A stretch of DNA of 64,000 nt from Candidatus Borrarchaeum weybense (GTDB lineage: Archaea; Asgardarchaeota; Sifarchaeia; Borrarchaeales; Borrarchaeaceae). The notes below the pieces were generated by a model. The model made no database searches and was not told the DNA's origin. It saw only the letters and a list, made by a program, of their open reading frames with translations. Each line of letters starts with the position of its first letter. The stretch's first letter is position 1. Position numbers and translations under genes: made by a program. The stretch is from positions 496,001-560,000 of the forward strand of contig JAHQJS010000007.1 in NCBI GenBank assembly GCA_019057385.1. Reading direction: 5' to 3'. This document shows, in pieces, positions 18,028-26,262 of this stretch.

Positions 18028-19242
18028 TTGAAAAAAAAATCTTCAACTCAAGGAAGAAACCCTATTCGAAAAAACAAAAAAATACCCTTAGCAAACCCAT
18101 TTGTGGGTCAAGAAGAGATTGATGCGGCTTCAAGTGTCTTACGTTCTGGGATCTTGACAAGTGCAACAGGAAGAGGGCCGAAAGTCATAGAGTTAGAGCA
18201 AAAATATGCTCAATATAATGGTGTAAGACATGCGATCGCCTGTTGTAACGGCACGGCAGCATTACATGTTGCATTAACTTCACTTGGGATTAAACCAGGT
18301 GATGAAATCATTACTACTCCATTTAGTTTTATTGCATCAGCAAATGCTGCCCTACTAGTAGGTGCAATTCCTATCTTTGCAGATATAGATCCTCTCACAT
18401 ATACAATAGATCCGGATAAAATAAAAAACGTAATCACTTCAAAAACCAAGGCAATTATTCCTGTGCATTTATTCGGATGTCCTGCAGAGATGGACTCAAT
18501 AGAAAAAATTGCTGACCAACATGGATTGTATATCATTGAAGATATTGCCCAAGCACATGGAGCACGTTATAAAGGTAAAATGGTTGGTTCATTTGGTGAT
18601 ATTGGCTGCTATTCTTTTTATGCAACCAAAAATATTCATTCAGGTGGAGAGGGAGGGTTAATTATCACTAATAATAAAGAAATTGCAGTGAGATGTAAAA
18701 TGATGGTTGCACATGGACAAGGTGCAAGATATGAACATAGTTTATTAGGGTTCAATTATCGAATGCCTGAAATTTCAGCAGCTATAGCATTGGCACAATT
18801 TGATCGATTGGAGTATTTTAACAAGAAAAGAAAAGAACATGCAAAAATATTGGATGAAACATTGAAGCTGGTGAAAGGAATAAGTATGCCGCATAAACCT
18901 GATTATGTGGATCATGTTTATCATTTGTATGTTGCAAAAATTCTTGAAGACTCGGATTGGACAAAGGATGATCTTATTAAAGCTTTAGATACTGAAGGAA
19001 TCGGAGCTGCAGAGGTATATCCAATTCCCATTTATAAACAACCTGTGTACAAGAAAATCAATGATCCAAAAGTAAACTGGGCCGCTAACATTTGTGAATA
19101 TCCAGATTATTCCAAAACTAGATGCCCCATTACGGAAAAACTATGTCAGCAATTAATTCAGTTACCAGTACACCCAGGTTTAACAGAGTTAGATATGCAA
19201 AATATAGTAAACACATTAAGAAAATTGTTGCCAACAAACTGA
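18028..19242 (+). CDS. DegT/DnrJ/EryC1/StrS family sugar aminotransferase
   Basis: A 404-residue PLP aminotransferase. PLP lysine K201 lies in FYATKNIHSGGEGG and the E171-D172 pair in IIEDIAQAHGA. TTG start with AGGTGAAG upstream. It follows the SQD1-like and MoaD-like genes on the same strand and may aminate a keto sugar made in this sub-operon. Compared with the enzyme at 3793-4983 it is only distantly similar, so the two probably act on different sugars. Confidence 0.87.
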   Translation: MKKKSSTQGRNPIRKNKKIPLANPFVGQEEIDAASSVLRSGILTSATGRGPKVIELEQKYAQYNGVRHAIACCNGTAALHVALTSLGIKPGDEIITTPFSFIASANAALLVGAIPIFADIDPLTYTIDPDKIKNVITSKTKAIIPVHLFGCPAEMDSIEKIADQHGLYIIEDIAQAHGARYKGKMVGSFGDIGCYSFYATKNIHSGGEGGLIITNNKEIAVRCKMMVAHGQGARYEHSLLGFNYRMPEISAAIALAQFDRLEYFNKKRKEHAKILDETLKLVKGISMPHKPDYVDHVYHLYVAKILEDSDWTKDDLIKALDTEGIGAAEVYPIPIYKQPVYKKINDPKVNWAANICEYPDYSKTRCPITEKLCQQLIQLPVHPGLTELDMQNIVNTLRKLLPTN

Positions 19243-19272
19243 CGAATTTCTCTATTATTTTTTGTCATTTCA

Positions 19273-20304
19273 TCAGGATATGATATGTTGGTTTTGTTCT
19301 TTCTTATAGTGACGACTTTCACTCGTCAAATTAGGAACAAGCATCTTAGAATTGTTAAATAATACTTTAAAATTTTCAGCAAGTTCTCTGATTCCATCAA
19401 CAACTGAAAATCTAGTATGAAAACCAAGTTTCTGTTTGATTTTCGAAAAGTCAACGTTATATGAAAAATGAAGCCCGTCTTTTTTGATATGAACTATTTC
19501 TACGTCGTTTTCTACATTCTCCTTCACAAGTTGTGCAACTTGGTTTACTTTGTAATTCTCCTCAGTTGATCCAACATTAAACACTTCCCCGATTGCGACA
19601 TCTTCCGGTGCTCTGATTGCTGTAGTTATTGCCCTTACAGTATCTTGGACATGAATATAAGGTCTCCAGTCTTCTCCAGTATCAAAGATTGTTATTTTCT
19701 CGCCTATTACTGCTTTAAATGTAAAAAGGTTAATTGCAAGATTGAATCGTATTCCAGGAGACCAACCATAGTTTGTAGCAAATCGTAAGCAAGTTACAGG
19801 TAGTTTATAATCTTTGTGATACTTAAGACATTCCAATTCTCCTTTGTATTTTGCATCTGCATATGGATTTGGGGGTGTTATTGAAGATTTTTCATTTAAT
19901 AATTTGTTTTCTCGCTTTCCTCCATACACATTACAAGTAGATGCATATATTAATCGATTGATACCTTGTTCTAAGCAAGTTTCAACAACGTTTTTGGTTC
20001 CCTCGTAATTTACTTTCATAAAAAGATCTGGCATATTAAATGAATCACAGGCTCCAGTTATCGCAGCTAAATGAATAACGATATCTTTATTCTCCATTGC
20101 TTTTAGAAGATCTTGTTTTTTTAGAACATCGCCTCTAAAAAATCGATATTTAGCCTTTGAGGGCAAATTTGCGAGCATGTATTCTCTTCCAGAAGAAAGA
20201 TTATCGAAAACAGTAATATTGATTTTATCAGTAAATGCAAATGGAAGTTTTCTGATTAAAAGAGAACCAATATATCCACAACCACCGGTAATCAAGAGAT
20301 TCAA
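19273..20304 (-). CDS. NAD-dependent sugar epimerase/dehydratase (extended SDR)
   Basis: A 343-residue extended SDR with LITGGCGYIGSLL at the N-terminus, STCNVYGGKR and the catalytic YADAK. It starts at a TTG (20304) after AAGGAAGG. It is convergent with the upstream aminotransferase (30 bases between stops). Likely converts a nucleotide sugar; the exact step is unknown. Confidence 0.86.
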   Translation of the reverse strand: MNLLITGGCGYIGSLLIRKLPFAFTDKINITVFDNLSSGREYMLANLPSKAKYRFFRGDVLKKQDLLKAMENKDIVIHLAAITGACDSFNMPDLFMKVNYEGTKNVVETCLEQGINRLIYASTCNVYGGKRENKLLNEKSSITPPNPYADAKYKGELECLKYHKDYKLPVTCLRFATNYGWSPGIRFNLAINLFTFKAVIGEKITIFDTGEDWRPYIHVQDTVRAITTAIRAPEDVAIGEVFNVGSTEENYKVNQVAQLVKENVENDVEIVHIKKDGLHFSYNVDFSKIKQKLGFHTRFSVVDGIRELAENFKVLFNNSKMLVPNLTSESRHYKKEQNQHIIS

Positions 20305-20475
20305 TAATTCTGCCTTCCTTTTATTCTAATTTATTCTATTTAGGTATTCGCGTAATATGAGTTCTAATTCCTTGTTTGTCTTTATATACTTTCGACAATT
20401 TTTCGTATAAATAGAATTTTGGAAAAAAGTTTTTCTGTCAAATATTCTTGATCAAAATTGTTGGGAGACTAACTC

Positions 20476-21471
20476 TTAAATGGGTAAATTGTATTTGCCA
20501 ACACGCTTTTCCCATGGCCATTTTCGACCATTATTTTCAAACCAAGTTATTGTATGCCTTAATCCTTCTTCAAGGCTAACCTGAGGTGACCATTTTAAAA
20601 TTTTCTTTGCCTTTTCATTACTGCAGCACAGGCGATCTACATCAAGTGGACGTAATCTCATAGGATCTGTATTGATTTCAATGTCCGTCTTACCTTTTAA
20701 ACGTGCAATAAGATAGGTCAAATCTTTGATCTTAATATCATTATTACTACCTAGGTTTATTGTTTCTCCCCTCGCAGTTAAAGTTTGCCCAGCAAGTAGC
20801 AAACCTCTAACTGTATCTGAAACATAAGTAAAATCGCGGCTACTTTCGATATTACCTAAATTGAGTATATCTGATCTTGACAACTGACTAATCAGTATAG
20901 GGATAATATATGGATGTGTCTCGCGCGGCCCATAAGCATTAAAAGGACGGATTATCACGATTGGAAGGTCCTGTTCATGATATAGTGTAAAACATAATCT
21001 ATCTGCGGCCAATTTTGAGGCTGCATAAGTTGAATGAGGATTTAGAGGATGTTTCTCGTCCATTGGAATGTATTGGGCAGTTCCATAAACTTCTGAGGTT
21101 GAAACGTGGCAAATCATCTTGATATCTGCTATTTCGGAAGTAGCAGCTAAGAGCACATTTAAAGTACCTGTCACATTGACTTCAAAGGTCATTCTAGGGT
21201 AAGCATAAGAAGCAGGAATAAAGGGAAAAGCGGCTAAATTAAAAATCACCTCTTGATCCTTAACTAATTCCTTAACTAATTCTTGGTCACGTATATCGCC
21301 TCGGACAACATTTACTCTTTGTAATTCGGCAAGATTAGCGTCCGCACCTGAGGAAAAATTATCCAAAACCGTAACCACAGCTCCAAGTTCATGTAACTGC
21401 CTCACTAATTCTGAGCCAATAAAACCAGCTCCCCCAGTTACTAGAATAGGTGTGTCTTCGTAGCGATGCAA
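20476..21471 (-). CDS. NAD-dependent sugar epimerase (extended SDR)
   Basis: A 331-residue extended SDR, more similar to bacterial UDP-glucose 4-epimerase/GDP-mannose dehydratase types: VTGGAGFIGSELVRQL, STSEVYG, catalytic YAASK and IIRPFNAYGPRE. TTG start (21471) after AAGGTGA. It is the last gene of the glycan locus proper; the next gene is divergent and belongs to a different group. Confidence 0.87.
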   Translation of the reverse strand: MHRYEDTPILVTGGAGFIGSELVRQLHELGAVVTVLDNFSSGADANLAELQRVNVVRGDIRDQELVKELVKDQEVIFNLAAFPFIPASYAYPRMTFEVNVTGTLNVLLAATSEIADIKMICHVSTSEVYGTAQYIPMDEKHPLNPHSTYAASKLAADRLCFTLYHEQDLPIVIIRPFNAYGPRETHPYIIPILISQLSRSDILNLGNIESSRDFTYVSDTVRGLLLAGQTLTARGETINLGSNNDIKIKDLTYLIARLKGKTDIEINTDPMRLRPLDVDRLCCSNEKAKKILKWSPQVSLEEGLRHTITWFENNGRKWPWEKRVGKYNLPI

Positions 21472-21749
21472 ACTTAAATCACCTTCATCTTAGGCATGTA
21501 AAGTAAATTTTTTGAAAAAATGATGATAGAAATTAACTAGAATAGCAAACTAGTTGATTTATTTTATAAACTTGGACCGTATTTTGAAATATAAAACACC
21601 TGAAAAATCGAATTTCCCAGGCTTTTTATCCGTTTTAAAAAACATTGAGGGAAAATAAGTGTACTCGATATCTCTAGATTGTCAAACTTATGTTAGATTC
21701 GAAATTTAGATACATGCAAAATAAAAATTGTTATGTTTGAGGAACTTTA

Positions 21750-22883
21750 ATGAAATTTCAGCGAATTGAAGACATGCTTCTGTTCCAGACTATCATGGAT
21801 GATAGTAAATTATTCGTTAAAGAACTGGAAACGATGAGGAAGAAAAAAAATTCAATTGACTGGCTTTACATCATAGAGTGTGCTAAAAGGAATTCTATTA
21901 TTCCTCAAGTTTACATTTTTTTTGATATTGCTAAAGATATTCAAGTACCAAAGGAGATTCTTGAACAATTAAGGCGTTTATATTATAAATACTTATCTTA
22001 TTATCTTACAGCAAATTATACGATAAAAGAAATCATAAAGTTGTTTAATAAAAACAATATTCGATTTCTATTAATAAAAGGACATTCCATTGACCAATTC
22101 TATCCTCATTCTCATTACAGACAGTTTTTAGAGATTGATGTTTTAGTCTCCTCAGTGAAAAAATTCAAAATGGCTTGCAAAAAATTAAGAGATTTTGGAT
22201 ACAGGGTTTTCCCAAAAAGACAACTTAAAGAAAAACATCTGTTCGCCTTAAATTTTGCTAAAAAGGATAGAATAAGTATTGATCTCCACAAAGAATTAAT
22301 TTGGGGAAATCATAAAAACTGCAAAGAAGAACTTTTTCGAAACAAAAATATAATGAAAATTGATGGATCAAATCTCTTTACAGTTTCTCCAGAAGCCAAC
22401 ATTTTGTTTATTTGCTCAAGATTATTTGAATCAGGGTATTTTCTGATTAGAGATATCTTCGACGTTATAAGAATAATTTCTTATTCCAAAGACCAACTAA
22501 AATGGGATCACATTTTATATAGTGCGCAGAAGAATAATCTGTTATTTCCACTTCTATGTCTCCTTTATCTTGTTCACTTCTTTTATCATCCAGATTTAAT
22601 TCCCAGAAGCGTTTTTAAACAATTGTCAAGAAATTTCTTTTTAAAACTGATTTGGGCGTTATTGAAAAAAACTAAAATAGAATTTCCATTATTCTGGAAC
22701 TCTTCAGTAAGTAAGATAGGTCTATTATACGGAAATCTCCTTAAATCTAAAAGAAATTTGAAACAATTTATTTTAGATGTCCAAAGATCTGGACTGAGTC
22801 ATGAATTACGATTTCTTTTGGCTCAACGCATTAAACAGCCAATTGCTTTCCATTATATTAAAGAAATGCTTATACGAAAATGA
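21750..22883 (+). CDS. Nucleotidyltransferase-fold protein of the PF14907 type
   Basis: A 377-residue protein that fits the uncharacterised nucleotidyltransferase family PF14907: FLLIKGHSIDQFYPH, then RQFLEIDVLV (the acidic EID strand), and ISIDLHKELIWG. Family members in bacteria repeatedly lie beside PqqD, HPr-kinase-like and peptidase genes in peptide-modifying or polysaccharide loci. The same companions occur here within 11 kb (24469, 25513, 31964). The chemical role, probably nucleotidyl or phosphoryl transfer to a small acceptor, is not established. Confidence 0.72.
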   Translation: MKFQRIEDMLLFQTIMDDSKLFVKELETMRKKKNSIDWLYIIECAKRNSIIPQVYIFFDIAKDIQVPKEILEQLRRLYYKYLSYYLTANYTIKEIIKLFNKNNIRFLLIKGHSIDQFYPHSHYRQFLEIDVLVSSVKKFKMACKKLRDFGYRVFPKRQLKEKHLFALNFAKKDRISIDLHKELIWGNHKNCKEELFRNKNIMKIDGSNLFTVSPEANILFICSRLFESGYFLIRDIFDVIRIISYSKDQLKWDHILYSAQKNNLLFPLLCLLYLVHFFYHPDLIPRSVFKQLSRNFFLKLIWALLKKTKIEFPLFWNSSVSKIGLLYGNLLKSKRNLKQFILDVQRSGLSHELRFLLAQRIKQPIAFHYIKEMLIRK

Positions 22884-22987
22884 AGACTTATCTCATTTAC
22901 TAAAGTGAATTCAGATTATGATGAATAATAATTAAAGGTGACGTTTTTCGAAAGTTATTCCTTATAAGTCAATGAATTTCGGGTTAG

Positions 22988-22999
22988 ATTATATATATT
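22988..22999 (+). promoter_or_regulatory. Candidate archaeal TATA-box promoter
   Basis: An isolated TTATATATAT run about 95 bases before the ATG at 23093. The spacing and context fit a BRE/TATA promoter with a short leader, but only composition supports it. Confidence 0.3.
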
Positions 23000-23092
23000 A
23001 AAAGCATAGACTTTTGATAATTTGGTAACTGGAAAAGGGTTTTCGTCGAAATAAAGGTATCAGCGAAATATCGACAAGAGGAATATACAGAA

Positions 23093-23803
23093 ATGACACG
23101 TGGAATTATTTTTGCACATTCAGATATGACTGAAATATCAGAACCTCTTTATTTTCACCCCGCAACTTTAGATGAGACATTAGTTCACCAAATTGCAATC
23201 AAAGCAGCCACCCTCGTTATGACCACCATAGATCTCTCCATAGATTTTGAAGGCGCTTCATTATTTCAATTTCCCGACAAAGGGATTACTATTTTAGTCT
23301 ACTATTTTCTTTTTTCACTTGAAGAGAATGAAACAGAAAAACAAACCCCTGCAACTATATCTTTGTTAATAGAATCAAAATACGATTGGTTTTTCTTTAA
23401 AGAGATTAAACCTTTAGTACGCCGCATTGCTCTAATAGTAAGAAGAATCAGAGATTCTGGAGAAATTCTAATAGAAGAATTCAAAGAATTGTACAAATTT
23501 CTTAACACGGTGTATCGTCGAGATGAAGACCTTAAAAATTCACGAATTTTTTCGTCCCAAGCGATTAAGAAACCAATTTACATTTCAGATCCTCAAGGAT
23601 TTTTAGATTACTACCCTTATGTCAATCTGGATTTGGGAGATGCGATTATCTCACATCTAATAGATGGCGATGCTACTATAGCAGAACTATCAACGATCTT
23701 GAGTGCCTCATCCTTTGAGCTACTTCCCATATTTCAACGGCTTTTTCGTTATAAACTGATTTCTCTTAAGAATAATGCGTCAGTTTTAGAATTAAAGAAA
23801 TAG
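23093..23803 (+). CDS. Unknown protein; longin-like N-terminus, winged-helix-like C-terminus
   Basis: A 236-residue protein not assigned to a named family. The opening TRGIIFAHSDM, a central FPDKGITILVYYFLF strand pair and the helix FKEIKPLVRRIALIVRRI resemble longin/roadblock-type regulators of small GTPases found in Asgard archaea and eukaryotes. Residues 185-232 (AIISHLIDGDATIAELS onward) look like a winged helix. No catalytic motif is seen. ATG start after AGAGGAAT. It is the gene directly before the candidate precursor peptide; whether it belongs to that system is open. Confidence 0.45.
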   Translation: MTRGIIFAHSDMTEISEPLYFHPATLDETLVHQIAIKAATLVMTTIDLSIDFEGASLFQFPDKGITILVYYFLFSLEENETEKQTPATISLLIESKYDWFFFKEIKPLVRRIALIVRRIRDSGEILIEEFKELYKFLNTVYRRDEDLKNSRIFSSQAIKKPIYISDPQGFLDYYPYVNLDLGDAIISHLIDGDATIAELSTILSASSFELLPIFQRLFRYKLISLKNNASVLELKK

Positions 23804-24262
23804 TAAATTAATGTATAAAATCTCATTTTAAAGAGTTTTTCCCTAAATAATAAATTAAGAACTCTCTAGGATACCAAAGGATTATTTACATTAAGAAGAA
23901 CATCTTTCAGAAGTAAATAGAAACCCCCAATAATTTATTGTATTGTATTTGAGTGATTCACAATGAAAAAAAATAGAAACGTCTAGAAATTAAAGTTCTG
24001 GCTTTAAGTCAAAATGCGCTTCTTGGAGAAAAAAAACATTGGGTGACTTTATGGTTCCTGGAAAAAAACGAAAGGATACATCTCAGACTTTGCAGCAGAT
24101 TTACAGGAATTATATGTACAAAAGACTTTCATTAAGAGAAAAGAATTCTAAAAATGGCTAAGAATATCTCAAAAATACGAAATCCAATTGAGGAAACCGT
24201 TAATTTTAAATATAAGGAGTAAAGATATTAGAAAAAGATTAACGTATCAATTGGTGTTATAC
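23804..24262. other. Gap without a clear gene; one short open frame
   Basis: This 459-base AT-rich stretch has no convincing gene. A 36-codon frame from ATG 24051 to TAA 24159-24161 (start MVPGKKRKDTSQTLQQ) follows GGTGA closely and could be a tiny basic protein or a remnant. An AAGGAG sequence at 24214-24219 sits just before the peptide gene at 24263 and could serve an ATT start at 24227 in the same frame. Confidence 0.4.
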
Positions 24263-24337
24263 ATGAAATGGGAAAAACCAGAAATTAAGGAACTTGATGT
24301 CGAAATTGGAGTCGTCAAGGGATCTTGGGGATTCTAA
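24263..24337 (+). CDS. Candidate short precursor peptide of a RiPP-like system
   Basis: A 24-codon gene beginning MKWEKPEIKELDVEIG and ending VVKGSWGF. The first half has the W-x-K-P-x-I-x-x-L pattern common to leader peptides bound by PqqD-like domains in bacterial RiPP clusters; the second half would be a small Gly/Trp/Phe core. GGTG lies 6 bases before the ATG. An alternative ATT start at 24227, 7 bases after AAGGAG, would add 12 residues. The neighbourhood supplies a PqqD-like protein, an HPr-kinase-like ATPase, a signal peptidase and a PF14907 protein. No lasso cyclase, lanthipeptide or radical SAM-SPASM maturase is present, so the modification is unknown. Confidence 0.55.
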   Translation: MKWEKPEIKELDVEIGVVKGSWGF

Positions 24338-24468
24338 AATATTTTTTTATTTAATTCCTGCTATTTTTTAGTATATTTTGGGCTTAGTCAACTCATATTA
24401 AGCTAGTTTTCAATATAATCTTTTTTAAGATTGAATAAAAAAATCTAAAATACTGGCTAGTTTTAGTA

Positions 24469-25485
24469 CTAATCGTTATTATCGAAAATATCATCTACAG
24501 TTTTTAAAACTTGAGAGTGATTCTTTCCTAAAAATAAATCATAACATTTTATGTTGCGAACTAAACTGTATGCTATTTCAAATATACTTTTGCGAATTGA
24601 TGTGTCCTTTTGTACAGATGGAAATGGATCAAAAACGCAAGGTAGTAATCTTTGAAGTGCTTCCTCTGATGACAATTGTTTATAATTAGACTTTCCAGAA
24701 GTTAAAATCGGAAATGCAATAAATTTAAGCTTAGCTTTTCTTGTTAAACAATTTGCATATATCTCAGTAATGTCAATGTAAGGACGCTTAACTCGTGTTC
24801 CTTTTCTCCTCGTATAAATTTGAAATTCTGAAAATTGTTCAATTATATCTGGCCGGACTTTCAATCTAAGAGGAAAAGCAAAGATCTCAAAAGTAGAATT
24901 TTTACTTAAAATTAGTGGATAATCATCAGACAGAAAATTATAGCCCAATCTTGTCAATATAATTGAGAGTGTGGTTTTTCCGCTACCTGCTTTACCTGGA
25001 AATAGAATTCCCGCGTTATTCTTTGAAGCTGCTGCAGCATGAACACTAAATATCTTTTTTTTAATTAGTTTCTTTGTTAAGATATTCATAATCATGTCTG
25101 TGAGCATATGGTACACTGAAAGATTTTCAACTGTTGAGTATCCGTGATAAATTTCCTGATCTGGATTAGCTAGAAAGATAACATTGCCAGACATACCGTT
25201 TATAATTATCCAACTATCATCTAACACACTAATACTAAATTCCGCTAAATCGTCGGTAAGAATTTCCTTTATCAGTTTGGCTTCTTTTAAACCATAAAAA
25301 TTAATAGGAAACGACTTTAAATCATTCATAATTTGGAAAAATACGTTTGCATCTAAATTTGAATCCTTTATTGAGTTTAACTCGAAATGTTTATAGTCTT
25401 CCAATATTTCATCGTGATAGAAATCTGAATTAGATATGAAATTCAGTCTTACACCATGTACTGATATCTTTGTAATCCTGAACAT
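24469..25485 (-). CDS. HPr kinase-like ATPase (HprK-related)
   Basis: A 338-residue protein with a C-terminal HprK-type P-loop: GKAGSGKTTL (Walker A about 164-171), then FLSDDYPLI (186-190), which matches the conserved Asp pair of HprK-related proteins. No PTS proteins are seen, so it is not a true HPr kinase. Related bacterial proteins phosphorylate lasso peptides or sit in PqqD/exopolysaccharide loci. It shares the minus strand with a signal peptidase just upstream, and faces the precursor-peptide gene convergently. Phosphorylation of the peptide or of a surface component is the leading inference. Confidence 0.75.
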   Translation of the reverse strand: MFRITKISVHGVRLNFISNSDFYHDEILEDYKHFELNSIKDSNLDANVFFQIMNDLKSFPINFYGLKEAKLIKEILTDDLAEFSISVLDDSWIIINGMSGNVIFLANPDQEIYHGYSTVENLSVYHMLTDMIMNILTKKLIKKKIFSVHAAAASKNNAGILFPGKAGSGKTTLSIILTRLGYNFLSDDYPLILSKNSTFEIFAFPLRLKVRPDIIEQFSEFQIYTRRKGTRVKRPYIDITEIYANCLTRKAKLKFIAFPILTSGKSNYKQLSSEEALQRLLPCVFDPFPSVQKDTSIRKSIFEIAYSLVRNIKCYDLFLGKNHSQVLKTVDDIFDNND

Positions 25486-25512
25486 GAAATCGAACTCATG
25501 TTTTTGTTATCT

Positions 25513-26028
25513 TCAATTAAAAATATGAAAAAAATTTCCTCTGAGTTTTCGTGATATATTACTTCTAAATATCTTATACTTCTTTAGCTGTTTTGGCCTC
25601 AATTTTGAAACAAATATTTCAAGTAGAAAGCCAATCTTAGTCTTGAAATTAACATTGCTGTACTTATTTTTACTATTTAATTCGATTACTTTAGCAAAAA
25701 CAGATCTAGCTTGAATTGGACGATCAGCAAAATAAGAATTATCTCCTTTGGTTAAGAAATAAGTTGTCTTTAATTTGACTTTCCATAAAACTCTGTGTCC
25801 AATCAATGTTCCTGCTTTTTTAAACAGAATGATATCTCCAATTTTAATTTGTTCAACAGTCACTTTTTGAAAAAAAACTTCTTCTCCATCTTTAATTGAA
25901 GGTTCCATACTTTGTCCACGAAAGGGTAGTTTTACCTTCTTTTGATTTTTCAATGCCCTCAATATTAACTCTAAGCTAATCTTTTCTTCACTTTGTTCTT
26001 CTGTATTTTGTTCACTACTTTTTTTCAC
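25513..26028 (-). CDS. S24/S26-type signal peptidase, archaeal catalytic dyad
   Basis: About 170 residues with the nucleophile motif FRGQSMEPSI, the general-base segment LIGHRVLW and the box TKGDNSYFAD. The His in IGHRV, where bacterial enzymes have Lys, is the archaeal/ER form. No strong N-terminal membrane helix is seen, unlike ordinary signal peptidase I. GTG at 26028 follows a GGGTG site; a TTG at 26061 would add 11 residues. It probably forms an operon with the HprK-like gene (27 bases apart) and may process the short peptide or a surface protein of this cluster. Confidence 0.72.
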   Translation of the reverse strand: MKKSSEQNTEEQSEEKISLELILRALKNQKKVKLPFRGQSMEPSIKDGEEVFFQKVTVEQIKIGDIILFKKAGTLIGHRVLWKVKLKTTYFLTKGDNSYFADRPIQARSVFAKVIELNSKNKYSNVNFKTKIGFLLEIFVSKLRPKQLKKYKIFRSNISRKLRGNFFHIFN

Positions 26029-26262
26029 AAAAACACCCAACTCAGGACATATAAATCTCAAAACAGTGATAATTGCATTTTTTTTATATTAATCGCTTGA
26101 ATTAAATAACTTATATGTTTAAGACTTCAATCACTCTAAACAGATCATTATTACCTATTTGTATGACCTATATTGCTTTTTTTAGTAATTCTTAAATACC
26201 CTTTCGGACACGATAACCAGTTCTTATAAAAATTTAGAATCTTTCTTAGGAGCGGTTTTTCA

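Noticed and set aside
23951..24000. Short ATG frame near 23960
   Set aside because: Only a handful of codons (ends at TAG within 25 bases) and no ribosome site.
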